Shown: in pieces, positions 33,615-42,079 of the stretch
How the letters are laid out: every line of letters starts with the position of its first letter
Position numbering within the stretch: the stretch's first letter is position 1
DNA from: Roseateles sp.
GTDB taxonomy: Bacteria > Pseudomonadota > Gammaproteobacteria > Burkholderiales > Burkholderiaceae_C
DNA: 64,000 bases
NCBI GenBank assembly: GCA_016790285.1
Contig: JAEUPJ010000090.1
Span: forward strand, 23,939-87,938
Direction: 5' to 3'
Translations under genes and position numbers: made by a program
The notes under the pieces: model-generated
Database searches by the model: none
The model's input: the letters and a program-made list of their open reading frames with translations, nothing else
What the model was told of the DNA's origin: nothing

Positions 33615-34406
33615 ATGCGCCGCTTCCTCCTGCACACGGTCGTGCCTTGCCTGCTGCTGGCCTTGGCCGGCTGTGCCAGCGCGCCGCCGCCTGCCGACCG
33701 CTGGCAGGCGCTGGCGCAGGGTGTGTCGCACCGGGCCTGGTCGCCGTGGCCGGGCAGCGAGGTGCAGGCGCTGCGCGTGGACCTGGCGCAGGTGCGGCTC
33801 GCGCTGTCGCCGCCCGCCGACGCCGGGCAGCCGCTGGACGCCATGCCCAGCGGCCGCGGGGCGGTCGCCAGCGTCAATGCGTCGTTCTTCGACCGCGAGT
33901 TCCGCCCGCGCGGGCTGACGGTGTCGGGTGGCCAGCCCTGGCCGGAGTTGCTGCCAATGGCCCGACCGGTGGCCGACCCGCTGCTGGCCTGCGACACCCG
34001 CTGCGTCATCCGCTTCGACCCGCCCGCGGCAGCCGGGCCGGGCTGGCAACTGGCCGTCAGCGGCACGCCCTGGCTGGTGCGCGACGGCCAACCGCGCACG
34101 GTGGACGACGACGCCACCTGCGCCCACCTGTGCGCCCAGACCCACCCGCGCACCGCCGTGGGCCTGGACGCGAGCGGCCGGCACCTGCTGCTGCTCCTGG
34201 CCGCCGGCCGGCGTGGCGAGGTGGCGGGGCTGACCCTCACCGAGACCGCCGCGCTGATGCGCGAGCTCGGCGCCGAGCAGGCCTTCAACCTCGATGGCGG
34301 CGGGTCGTCCACGCTGCTCATTGCGGGCGAGTCGCGCCTGCCACGCCCCTTCAACGAACCCGCGCTGCGCCGCGTGGCCAACGCCCTGCACCTGTTCACC
34401 CCATGA
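33615..34406 (+). CDS. NAGPA-like phosphodiester glycosidase family lipoprotein
   Basis: A 263-residue lipoprotein (lipobox LALAGCAS) of the DUF2233/NAGPA fold, related to the enzyme that exposes mannose-6-phosphate in animals. Bacterial members are thought to act on sugar phosphodiesters, such as those in exopolysaccharides or wall polymers. Motifs are AVASVNASFF, RTAVGLDAS and FNLDGGGSSTLL, the last forming the active centre in the family. The stop overlaps the start of the next lipoprotein gene (ATGA). The substrate is unknown. Confidence 0.85.
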   Translation: MRRFLLHTVVPCLLLALAGCASAPPPADRWQALAQGVSHRAWSPWPGSEVQALRVDLAQVRLALSPPADAGQPLDAMPSGRGAVASVNASFFDREFRPRGLTVSGGQPWPELLPMARPVADPLLACDTRCVIRFDPPAAAGPGWQLAVSGTPWLVRDGQPRTVDDDATCAHLCAQTHPRTAVGLDASGRHLLLLLAAGRRGEVAGLTLTETAALMRELGAEQAFNLDGGGSSTLLIAGESRLPRPFNEPALRRVANALHLFTP

Positions 34407-35737
34407 CACGACTTCGCCTGCTGCCAACCCTGGGCCTGGCGGTGCTGCTGGCCGCCTGCGCGCCGCTCAAGACCCAGCCGCCCACGCCCACCGCCGAGAA
34501 GCGCTACACCGCGCCCGAGCTGCTCGCCCTGCGGCCCGGCGACTTCAGCTGGCCGGCCACGTCCACCGACGGCGAGCGCGCCCTGCGCGAGGCTGCGGTG
34601 GCGGACATCCGCGCACGCCTGGCGCTGCCGCCCGGCCCCGAACGGGACGCCGCCTTGCCCCGGCTTTTCGACCTCGTGGCCCAGTACAACGCCGAAATCG
34701 ACGCCGCGCGGCCCCTGCTGCTGCAGGCCTTGCCGGGCCTGGGGGCGCGTGACGCCGAGTTCCAGCGCGCCTTGCTGACGGCCGCGCACACGCTCTACCC
34801 GGCGGACGCCGCGCCACTGCTGTGGCCGCTGCTGCCCCAGCTCACGGCGAGCAAGCCGTTTGCGATCGCCGCCTACACGCTGCTGCAGGCCGACCCCGGC
34901 GCGGCCGACCGCCTGCGCGAGCTCATCCCGCAGCAGTTCCCCGCCTGGGCGGACGACGCCCGCCTCACGGCGCTCACGCTGCGCCTCACGCCCACGGCGG
35001 TGGCGCCGCCGCCGCTGCCCGAGCTGCTGGCCGCGCCGCTGCGCGAAGGCTTTCCCGTCATCGTCAGCCTGCAGCGCCCGGGCCGGCAGGCCATGGGCCT
35101 GGCGCTGGTGCGCGGGGCGGACGGCCGCTTCCTGCGCGGGCCGGGCGGGGAGCTCTTCGCCCAGCCGCAACTCGCACTCGCGCGCACGGGGCTGCCCGGC
35201 ACCCTCACCAACGGCAACACCCCGCAGGGCATCTTCAGCATCGTGGGCGCCGGCACGGCCACCAACCCCAACATCGGCCCCACGCCGTACCTGCACAGCA
35301 AGCTGCCGGTGGAGGCGACGCCGGCTGAGTTCGAGCATGCGGACACCAGCCCCACGGCCACCTGGAGCGACGCGCTCTACGACAGCTTCCTGCCACCGAG
35401 CTGGCGCAACTTCGCGCCCATCCGCGAGGCCTGGCTGGCCGGCCGCGCCGGGCGGGACGAACTCCTCATCCACGGCACGACGATCAACCCGGCCTACTAC
35501 GCGGGCAGCCCCTACTTCCCCGGCACGCCGCAGCAGGGATGCCTGATCTCCAACGAAGACTGGCACCCGCCCACTGGCCAGCTGCTGGCCAGCCGGCAGC
35601 TCACGCTTGCCAAGGCCTATGCCGCGGCCGGCAGCCGGGCCGACCTGGCGGGCTATCTGGTCGTCGTCGACGTGCCCGGCGAGGGGCCTGTCACGCCCGC
35701 GCAAGCGTTGGCCCTCGTGACGGCGGCAGGGCGCTGA
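34403..35737 (+). CDS. lipoprotein with L,D-transpeptidase-like C-terminal motif
   Basis: A 444-residue lipoprotein (lipobox LLAACAP). Residues about 50 to 210 are helical repeats without a known family. Residues about 225 to 440 contain ELLIHGTTINPAYYAG and later PQQGCLISNEDW. This is reminiscent of the HGT...S/T-H-G-C motif of YkuD-type L,D-transpeptidases, which crosslink peptidoglycan or attach proteins to it. The usual His before GC is Gln here, so activity is uncertain. The start at ATG 34403 overlaps the NAGPA-like stop, and the two are probably translated together. Confidence 0.65.
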   Translation: MTRLRLLPTLGLAVLLAACAPLKTQPPTPTAEKRYTAPELLALRPGDFSWPATSTDGERALREAAVADIRARLALPPGPERDAALPRLFDLVAQYNAEIDAARPLLLQALPGLGARDAEFQRALLTAAHTLYPADAAPLLWPLLPQLTASKPFAIAAYTLLQADPGAADRLRELIPQQFPAWADDARLTALTLRLTPTAVAPPPLPELLAAPLREGFPVIVSLQRPGRQAMGLALVRGADGRFLRGPGGELFAQPQLALARTGLPGTLTNGNTPQGIFSIVGAGTATNPNIGPTPYLHSKLPVEATPAEFEHADTSPTATWSDALYDSFLPPSWRNFAPIREAWLAGRAGRDELLIHGTTINPAYYAGSPYFPGTPQQGCLISNEDWHPPTGQLLASRQLTLAKAYAAAGSRADLAGYLVVVDVPGEGPVTPAQALALVTAAGR

Positions 35738-35751
35738 GGCAGGATCGGCCC

Positions 35752-36312
35752 ATGCGCCTCACCCTTGCTGCCCCGGCCACCGTCTGCATCGCGTTGGCGT
35801 CTGTCGTGGCGGTGGCGGCCGAGCCGCCGCCGGGCCTGACCCTCAGCCCCGACGGGCAGGAGGTGCTGGACGTGTCCGGTGGCCACGCCTGGGCGCGCTG
35901 CGTGGAGGGCATGCGCTGGGACGGCCGCGCCTGCCAGGGCGAGCCGGCCCTCTTCACGCTGGCCGAGGCCCTGGCCATGGCGCGGGCCCGCAGCGAGACG
36001 TCGGGCCGTGGCTGGCGGGTGCCGCGCGTGCCGGAACTCAAGCGCTTCGGCGACCGCCTCGCGCACGCCGCGCAGCCCGCCACGCTGGCGCCGGCCGCGC
36101 CTGCGGGCTGGTACTGGACGAGTACCGTGCGCATCGACAGCGAGGCCGTGAACCCCTACGCCTACCGCAACGTGCAGCGCGGCGCCACCGAGAGCCGCGC
36201 CGACCGCCTCGTGCCCCAGGTGGGCTGGGCGGTGGACCCGCGCAGCGGCGAGGCCCGCGGCGACATGTCGCGGCGCGAGCGGCTGCCGCTCAGGCTCGTG
36301 CGCAGCCTGTAG
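35752..36312 (+). CDS. exported DUF1566 domain protein
   Basis: A 186-residue protein with a signal peptide (ATVCIALASVVAVAAEP). The mature domain has the DUF1566 pattern seen in fimbria- and surface-linked proteins: MRWDGRACQGEPALFTLAEALAMA, GWRVPRVPELKRF and GWYWTST, which together form the Lcl-type C-terminal fold. AGGAT lies 8 nt upstream of ATG 35752. It follows the transpeptidase-like gene by 14 nt and may be the third gene of that lipoprotein operon. Confidence 0.75.
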   Translation: MRLTLAAPATVCIALASVVAVAAEPPPGLTLSPDGQEVLDVSGGHAWARCVEGMRWDGRACQGEPALFTLAEALAMARARSETSGRGWRVPRVPELKRFGDRLAHAAQPATLAPAAPAGWYWTSTVRIDSEAVNPYAYRNVQRGATESRADRLVPQVGWAVDPRSGEARGDMSRRERLPLRLVRSL

Positions 36313-36324
36313 CGCGGCGGCGGC

Positions 36325-37890
36325 TCAGGCCAGCGCCGGCTGGGCCTTGAAGGCGGCGACGGCGTCGGAGAGCAGGCCAGCCTGGTGGCGCAGGCTGGTG
36401 GCAGCCGCAGCGGCTTCCTCGACGAGGGCGGCATTCTGCTGGGTGGTGGTGTCGAGCTGCTGCATGGCGCCGTCCATCTGCGACACGCCGGTGCTTTGCT
36501 CCGAGGCCTCCAGGGCGATCTGGGCAATGAGCCCGCTCACACTCTCGACCTGGCCCACCACCTCGCGGATGGTGTCGCCCACACCGGCGATCACGACCGA
36601 GCCGCCGTCGATGCGCTCCACCGATTCAGTGATGAGCTGCTTGATCTGCTTGGCCGCCTCGGCGCTGCGGTGGGCGAGGGTGCGCACCTCGCCGGCCACG
36701 ACCGCGAAGCCGCGCCCCTGCTCGCCCGCCCGCGCCGCTTCCACGGCCGCATTGAGCGCGAGGATGTTGGTCTGGAAGGCGATGCCGTCGATGACGCCGA
36801 TGATGTCGGCGATGCGGCGGCTGGCCTGCTGGATGCCGTCGAAGGTCTGCACGACGTTGCCCATGGCGTCGCCGGTGCGGCGCGCGACCTGCACCGCACC
36901 CTGGGCCAGGCGCTGGGCGTTCTGCGCGTTGCCGGCGGTGCTCTGGATGGTACTGTTGAGCTGCTCCATTGACGCAGCCGTCTGCTGCAGGCTGGAGGCC
37001 TGCTCCTCGGTGCGGGCGCTCAGGTCCTGGTTGCCCTGGGCGATCTGGCCGCTGGCCGTGGCCACGCTGTCCACGCCCTGGCGCACGGTCAGGACGAGGT
37101 TGTTCAGCGTGTGGCGCATGGATTGCATGGCGGCCATCACGCTGCCCTCGGGGGCTTCCCGCGTGAGAGCCTGGCCAGTCAGGTCACCCGAGGCCACGCG
37201 GTTGGCGGCGGCCGCCAGCTCGTGCGGCTCGGCGCCGAGCTCGCGGGTGATGCGGCGTGTGACGAGCAGCGTCGTCACCGTGGCCAGCACGCCGCTGGCC
37301 ATGCCCAGCAGCAGGATCAGCATCAGCTGGCGCTCGTTCTGGACGGTGGCCGACTCGTAGGTTTCCTTGGCGACGCGCACCTGCAGGTCCAGCAGCGCCT
37401 GCAGGCTGTCCAGCGCGGCGGGCGACAGCTTGCTGACCTGGTTGGCCAGCAGGCCGCGCGCGGTGGCGTAGTCCTGCCGGCGCAGGGCATCGGCAGCTGG
37501 CTGCAGGCCTTCATTGACGTAGGTGGCCATCTCGGCCACCTGCTGCTTGGCGAGCAAGGCCTCCTCCGGCGTGAGGTAGGTGGCCATGTACTCGGTCCAC
37601 CGTGCTTTGGCCTTGGCGCGGTTGCGCTCGTATTCGGCCAGGCGTTTCTCGGCGCGGGCGGCGTCCTCGCTCTGTGCAGCGTCGTTCAGGATGATGCGGT
37701 CGCGCGCGGCCAGGAAGCGGATGTCGCCGAGCTGGCCCATCGGCACCGTGCGGTCCTCGTAGACGCTCTTCATGGCGGCATTGGAGTTGTCCAGCGCACG
37801 CCAGGCGAAGGCGGCGATCATCAGCATCAGGGCCAGCAGCAGGCCAAAGCCCAGGGCCAGTCGTCGGGCGACAGTCATTTCACGGCGCAT
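36325..37890 (-). CDS. methyl-accepting chemotaxis protein
   Basis: A 521-residue inner-membrane chemoreceptor. It has an N-terminal membrane helix ([20 protein letters not shown]), a periplasmic four-helix bundle ligand domain of about 150 residues, a second membrane helix ([20 protein letters not shown]), a HAMP domain and a long cytoplasmic signalling coil. The hairpin tip [20 protein letters not shown] and [17 protein letters not shown] is intact. No C-terminal CheR-docking pentapeptide is visible. ATG 37890 has GAGG 6 nt upstream. No che genes lie nearby, so it is an orphan receptor whose ligand is unknown. Confidence 0.95.
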   Translation of the reverse strand: MRREMTVARRLALGFGLLLALMLMIAAFAWRALDNSNAAMKSVYEDRTVPMGQLGDIRFLAARDRIILNDAAQSEDAARAEKRLAEYERNRAKAKARWTEYMATYLTPEEALLAKQQVAEMATYVNEGLQPAADALRRQDYATARGLLANQVSKLSPAALDSLQALLDLQVRVAKETYESATVQNERQLMLILLLGMASGVLATVTTLLVTRRITRELGAEPHELAAAANRVASGDLTGQALTREAPEGSVMAAMQSMRHTLNNLVLTVRQGVDSVATASGQIAQGNQDLSARTEEQASSLQQTAASMEQLNSTIQSTAGNAQNAQRLAQGAVQVARRTGDAMGNVVQTFDGIQQASRRIADIIGVIDGIAFQTNILALNAAVEAARAGEQGRGFAVVAGEVRTLAHRSAEAAKQIKQLITESVERIDGGSVVIAGVGDTIREVVGQVESVSGLIAQIALEASEQSTGVSQMDGAMQQLDTTTQQNAALVEEAAAAATSLRHQAGLLSDAVAAFKAQPALA

Positions 37891-38064
37891 GTTGTTCCTC
37901 AGGTCGGGTGGGGCATGGGGGTGTCCCAGCCTCATGAGCCGAACACCGGCGAGCAGTGTAGTGGCATCTTTGGTGAATTTGGTTTAAATGATAAAAACGG
38001 TGGATGATGGCGTGAAAAACGCCTCATGTCGGTGCGCGCCGCTGCCTGTTCCAATGACGTCGCC

Positions 38065-38586
38065 ATGGCGACCCTGCACCTGACTCCACCCAGCCTCGAC
38101 GGCGCGGATGAACTCCTGCACTTCGAGACCGTCAACCGCGCCTTCTTCGAGGCCCGCATCAACTCGCGGCCCTCCGCCTACTACTCGCCCGACGGCGTGC
38201 GCGCGGCCATTGCCCAGGCGGAGCGTGAGGCGCTGGAGGACAAGGGCTACCAGTTCCTCGTGCGCGACGACGCCGGCGTGCTGGTCGGGCGCGTCAACCT
38301 CGTTGGCGTGAAGCGCAAGCACTTCCAGATGGCGGAGCTGGGCTACCGCATGGCCGAGTCCGCCTGTGGCAAGGGCTATGCGAGCGAGGCCGTGCGCCAG
38401 GTGCTGGCGCGCGCCTTCGGTGAGCTGGGGCTCATGCGCCTGGAGGCCGTCGCTCGCGTGGGCAATGAGGGGTCGATCAAGGTGCTGTTGCGCAACGGCT
38501 TTCGGGAGTTCGGCCGCACCACGCAGAGCTTCGAGCTCGGCGGCGTGTGGCACGACCGCCTGCATTTCGAGCGCCGCGCGCCCTGA
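38065..38586 (+). CDS. GNAT family N-acetyltransferase (RimJ/RimL-like)
   Basis: A 173-residue acetyltransferase of the RimJ/RimL type, which acetylates N termini of ribosomal or other proteins or small amines. Motifs are AELGYRMAESACGKGYASEAV for acetyl-CoA binding and RLEAVARVGNEGSIKVLLRNGF. Neither candidate start (ATG 38065 or 38026) has a good ribosome site; 38065 fits the family better. It is divergent from the chemoreceptor across an unusually AT-rich stretch (about 37970-38010) and is convergent with the ABC operon, 4 nt away. Confidence 0.88.
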   Translation: MATLHLTPPSLDGADELLHFETVNRAFFEARINSRPSAYYSPDGVRAAIAQAEREALEDKGYQFLVRDDAGVLVGRVNLVGVKRKHFQMAELGYRMAESACGKGYASEAVRQVLARAFGELGLMRLEAVARVGNEGSIKVLLRNGFREFGRTTQSFELGGVWHDRLHFERRAP

Positions 38587-38590
38587 CGAC

Positions 38591-39343
38591 TCACGCGGCT
38601 TCGTCGGCCGCCGCCACGAGCGAGCGCGTGTAGTCGTGCGCCGCCTCGCCCGCGCAGAGCGCATCGCGGCTCAGCGTCTCCAGGATGCGCCCGCGTTGCA
38701 TGACGGCGAGGCGGTCGCACAGGTGCGCGACCACGCCCAGGTCATGGCTCACCAGGACGTAGGTGAGGCCGTGGCGCGCGCGCAGGTCGGCCAGCAGGTT
38801 GAGCACCTCAGCCTGCACCGACACATCCAGCGCCGAGGTGGGCTCGTCCAGCAGCAGCAGGGGCGGGCGCAGGATCAGGGCCCGCGCGATGGCCACGCGC
38901 TGGCGCTGGCCGCCGGAGATCTGGTGCGGGTAGCGGAACCGGAAAGCCGGCGGCAGCCCGACCTGCTGCAGCGCTTCGTCGATGCGCTCGTCGATGCGAT
39001 CCAGCCCCTGCACGCGCAGCGGCTCGGCCAGGGCGGTGCGCACGGTGTGGCGTGGGTGCAGGGAGCCGTAGGGGTCCTGGAACACCATCTGCGCCCGGCG
39101 TGCATGCGCGGGGCTGCGCGTGCCGTCGTAGGGCTGGCCGTCGATGTGCACCTGGCCCTGCCAGTGGCGGTATTGCCCGGCCAGGCAGCGCAGGATGCTC
39201 GTCTTGCCCGAGCCCGACTCGCCCACGAGCCCGAAGGACTCGCCGCGTGCCACCTCGAAGCTCACGCCGTGCAGCACGGTGTGCGCATCCCGTCCCTCGC
39301 CGAAGGCCAGTTGCAGGCCCTGGACCGACAGCATCGTGCTCAT
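38591..39343 (-). CDS. Opp/Dpp-type ABC transporter ATP-binding protein (second subunit)
   Basis: A 250-residue ATPase of the OppF/DppF type. It has Walker [11 protein letters not shown]-loop [13 protein letters not shown], signature SGGQRQR, Walker [13 protein letters not shown] and switch His in VSHDLG. The C-terminal extension of many OppF proteins, with its Fe-S cysteines, is short here. It is the last gene of a six-gene operon and overlaps the preceding ATPase gene by 4 bp. It pairs with that ATPase to drive the two permeases. Confidence 0.94.
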   Translation of the reverse strand: MSTMLSVQGLQLAFGEGRDAHTVLHGVSFEVARGESFGLVGESGSGKTSILRCLAGQYRHWQGQVHIDGQPYDGTRSPAHARRAQMVFQDPYGSLHPRHTVRTALAEPLRVQGLDRIDERIDEALQQVGLPPAFRFRYPHQISGGQRQRVAIARALILRPPLLLLDEPTSALDVSVQAEVLNLLADLRARHGLTYVLVSHDLGVVAHLCDRLAVMQRGRILETLSRDALCAGEAAHDYTRSLVAAADEAA

Positions 39344-40185
39344 GCGGCACTCCAGGCAGCGTCGCGCTGCAGCACGGGCAGGACGGCGCGCCGGTGCCGC
39401 AGGCTCGGCAGGGCGGCCATCAGGCCTTGGGTGTAGGGGTGCCGGGCCTGCGCGAGGTCAGCGGCGGCCAGCGTCTCGACGACGCGACCGGCATACATCA
39501 CCAGCACGCGGTCGCAGAAGCGCCGGACCAGGTTGAGGTCGTGGCTGATGAAAAGCAGCGCCAGGCCTTCCTCGGCGACCAGCTCGTCGAGCAGGCCGAG
39601 CACTTCTTCGCGAACGGCCACGTCGAGGGCCGAGGTCGGCTCGTCGGCAATGAGCAGTTGAGGGCGTTGCGCCAGCATCATGGCGATCATGACCCGCTGG
39701 CCCATGCCGCCGGACACCTCGTGCGGGTAGAGCGCCGCCACGCGCCCGGGCTCGTGGATGCGCACGCGCTGCAGCAGCGCCTCGACGCGCTCGGCGCATT
39801 CGGCGCGCGACAGCCGGTGGCCCCGCTGCACGGCCTCGCCGATCTGGCGGCCGATGCTCATGACCGGATTCAGCGAGTACTTCGGGTCCTGCATGATCAT
39901 CGACAGCCGCCGGCCGCGCAGCGCGGCCATGTCGCGCTCGGAGGCGGTGCGCAGGTCCAGGCCGTCGAACTGCAGCTGCTCGGCCGTCACGCGCGCCTGG
40001 CGGGGCAGCAGGCGCAGCAGCGCGCGGCCGACGGTGGTCTTGCCGGAGCCGGATTCGCCGACGACGGCGACCTTCTCGCGGCCGAGGTCGAAGGACACGC
40101 CGCGCACCACCGGCGCGGGCGCGTCCGGCGTGCCGTAGGCCACCTGCAGGCCGCGGACTTGAAGCAGGGCAGGGGCGGTCGTCAT
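39340..40185 (-). CDS. Opp/Dpp-type ABC transporter ATP-binding protein (first subunit)
   Basis: A 281-residue ATPase of the OppD/DppD type with Walker [11 protein letters not shown]-loop IMQDPKYSLNPVM, signature SGGMGQR, Walker [13 protein letters not shown] and switch His in ISHDLN. The frame is open much further upstream, but ATG 40185 matches the family start and overlaps the permease stop (ATGA). The Opp-type C-terminal oligopeptide/dipeptide motif (RHPYTQGLMAALPSL) is intact. Confidence 0.94.
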   Translation of the reverse strand: MTTAPALLQVRGLQVAYGTPDAPAPVVRGVSFDLGREKVAVVGESGSGKTTVGRALLRLLPRQARVTAEQLQFDGLDLRTASERDMAALRGRRLSMIMQDPKYSLNPVMSIGRQIGEAVQRGHRLSRAECAERVEALLQRVRIHEPGRVAALYPHEVSGGMGQRVMIAMMLAQRPQLLIADEPTSALDVAVREEVLGLLDELVAEEGLALLFISHDLNLVRRFCDRVLVMYAGRVVETLAAADLAQARHPYTQGLMAALPSLRHRRAVLPVLQRDAAWSAA

Positions 40186-41075
40186 GAGGCTTGGCGGGGG
40201 TCCAGGGCGTCGTTGAGGCCGTCGCCCAGCAGGTTGAAGGCCATGCTGACGGCCAGGATGGCGGCGCCCGGCGCGGCCACCGTCCACCAGCTGTCGAGCA
40301 TGTAGCGCCGGCCCTCGGAGATCATCGACCCCCATTCCGGCAGCGGCGGCTGGGCGCCCAGGCCCAGGAAGCCCAGGCCCGCGGCCGTGAGCACGACCGA
40401 GGCCATGTTCATCGTCAGCCGCACCAGCACCGACGGCAGGCACAGCGGCGCGAGGTGGCGCCACAGCACGCGCAGGTGGGAAGCGCCCTGCAGTTGCGCG
40501 GCGACGATGAAGTCGGCCTGGCGCAGCGTCATGGCCTCGGCGCGAGCCAGCCGCGCGATGGCCGGCCAGGCGGTGAGGGCGATGGCGAGCACGGCGTGAT
40601 CCAGCCCCGGGCCGAGGGCGGCGACGAAGGCCAGCGCGAGCACCAGGCTCGGGAAGGACAGGAACACGTCGGCCACCCGCATGCACAGCACGTCCACGCG
40701 GCCGCCGAAGTAGCCCGACACCACGCCGATGGCCATGCCCAGCGGGCCGACGACCACGGTCACGAGCGTGACGATGAAGAGCGTGATGCGCGTGCCGTGC
40801 ACGAGGCGGCTGTACACGTCGCGGCCGAACTCGTCGGTGCCGAACCAGTGAGCGCTGCTCGGCGGCTGCAGCGCCGCGCCGAGGTCCTGGCGCAGCGGGT
40901 CGTGCGTGGCGAGCCAGGGCGCCAGCAGCGCCACGGCCACCAGCAGCACGATGACGGCCACGCCGATGGCGGTCAGCGGGTTGGCCAGCAGCTTGCGCGC
41001 GGTGCCGGCGGCTTCGTGCCGCCAGGCTTGCCAGGCGCCCGACGGGGGCGGGCGGGACGTGATGGCGAGGGTCAT
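40182..41075 (-). CDS. Opp/Dpp-type ABC transporter permease (DppC-like)
   Basis: A 297-residue inner-membrane permease. The N-terminal segment leads into a membrane helix (GVAVIVLLVAVALLAPWLA), the OppC-type DEFGRDVYSRLVHGTRI motif and the EAA loop (ARAEAMTLRQADFIVAAQLQG region), which contacts the ATPases. The family domain OppC_N and five to six helices are recognisable. It overlaps both neighbours by 4 bp, so it is translationally coupled in the operon. Confidence 0.94.
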   Translation of the reverse strand: MTLAITSRPPPSGAWQAWRHEAAGTARKLLANPLTAIGVAVIVLLVAVALLAPWLATHDPLRQDLGAALQPPSSAHWFGTDEFGRDVYSRLVHGTRITLFIVTLVTVVVGPLGMAIGVVSGYFGGRVDVLCMRVADVFLSFPSLVLALAFVAALGPGLDHAVLAIALTAWPAIARLARAEAMTLRQADFIVAAQLQGASHLRVLWRHLAPLCLPSVLVRLTMNMASVVLTAAGLGFLGLGAQPPLPEWGSMISEGRRYMLDSWWTVAAPGAAILAVSMAFNLLGDGLNDALDPRQAS

Positions 41076-42079
41076 GTGCGGGCTCTCGGGTCGAACACGC
41101 GGTAGAGCGCGTCGGCGGTGAGGTTCAAGGCGACGAACAGCAGGCCGATGACGAGCACCGAGCCCATGACGGCGTTCATGTCACCCAGGAGCAGGCTGCC
41201 GGTGAGGTAGCTGCCGAAGCCGGGCCAGCCGAACACCGTCTCCACGAGCACGGCGCCCTCCAGCAGGCCGCCGTAGGCCAGGGCCAGGATGGTGAGCAGC
41301 TGCACCCGGATGTTGAGGAAGGCATGGCCCCACACCACCTGGCGGCGCGTCAGGCCCTTCACGCGGGCCGTGGTGATGTACTCCTGGCTGAGCTGCGCGA
41401 GCATGAAGCTGCGCGTCATGCGGCTGAGGTAGGCCATCGAGTGCAGGCCGAGCACGCAGGCCGGCAGCAGCAGGTGGCGCAGCGCGCTGCGGAAGGCGGC
41501 GCTGTCGCCAGCCAGCAGCGTGTCGACGAGCATCAGCCCCGTCACACGCGGCACGGCGCCCTCGAAGCCCAGTCCGATGCGGCCGATGCCGCCCGCCCAG
41601 CCGAGCCAGGCGTAGAACACGAGCAGCCCCATCATGCCGAACCAGAACACCGGCGTGGAGTGGCCGAGCAGGCCGAGGACGCGGGCGAGGTGGTCGGGCC
41701 AGCGCTTGTGGTGGCTGGCCGCCCACACGCCCAGCGGCACGCCGAGCAGCGCGCCGAGCAGGATGGCCAGCGTGGCCAGCTCCAGCGTGGCGGGCAGCAC
41801 CCGGGCCAGGTCTTGCGTGACCGGGCGGCCGGTGAGCAGTGCGCGGCCGAGGTCGCCCTGCGCCAGGTCGGCGAGGTAGCGCCCGAACTGCACCCACAGC
41901 GGCCGGTCCAGCCCGAGCTGGCGGTGCACCTGCTCGTAGGTGGCGCGGTCGGCGTCGGGGCCGACGATGGCGAGCACCGGGTCCAGCGGCATGACGCGGC
42001 CGATCATGAAGGTCAGCAGCAGCAGGCCCAGCAGTGCCAGGGCCGCACTGCTGCCGCCGCGAAGCCAACGGGCGGTCAT
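41072..42079 (-). CDS. Opp/Dpp-type ABC transporter permease (DppB-like)
   Basis: A 335-residue inner-membrane permease of the OppB/DppB type. It has the N-terminal helix (ALALLGLLLLTFMIGRVMPLD), the QLGLDRPLWVQFGRYL region, a central membrane domain, and the EAA loop (QEYITTARVKGLTRRQVVW). The C-terminal end has the coupling of the last helices with VFDPRART. It should form a heterodimer with the DppC-like permease, and overlaps it and the binding-protein gene by 4 bp each. Confidence 0.94.
   Translation of the reverse strand: MTARWLRGGSSAALALLGLLLLTFMIGRVMPLDPVLAIVGPDADRATYEQVHRQLGLDRPLWVQFGRYLADLAQGDLGRALLTGRPVTQDLARVLPATLELATLAILLGALLGVPLGVWAASHHKRWPDHLARVLGLLGHSTPVFWFGMMGLLVFYAWLGWAGGIGRIGLGFEGAVPRVTGLMLVDTLLAGDSAAFRSALRHLLLPACVLGLHSMAYLSRMTRSFMLAQLSQEYITTARVKGLTRRQVVWGHAFLNIRVQLLTILALAYGGLLEGAVLVETVFGWPGFGSYLTGSLLLGDMNAVMGSVLVIGLLFVALNLTADALYRVFDPRART

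Noticed and set aside
35539-35751. Longer N terminus for the DUF1566 protein
   Set aside because: The extra frame overlaps the transpeptidase-like gene and would remove the clear signal peptide at ATG 35752.
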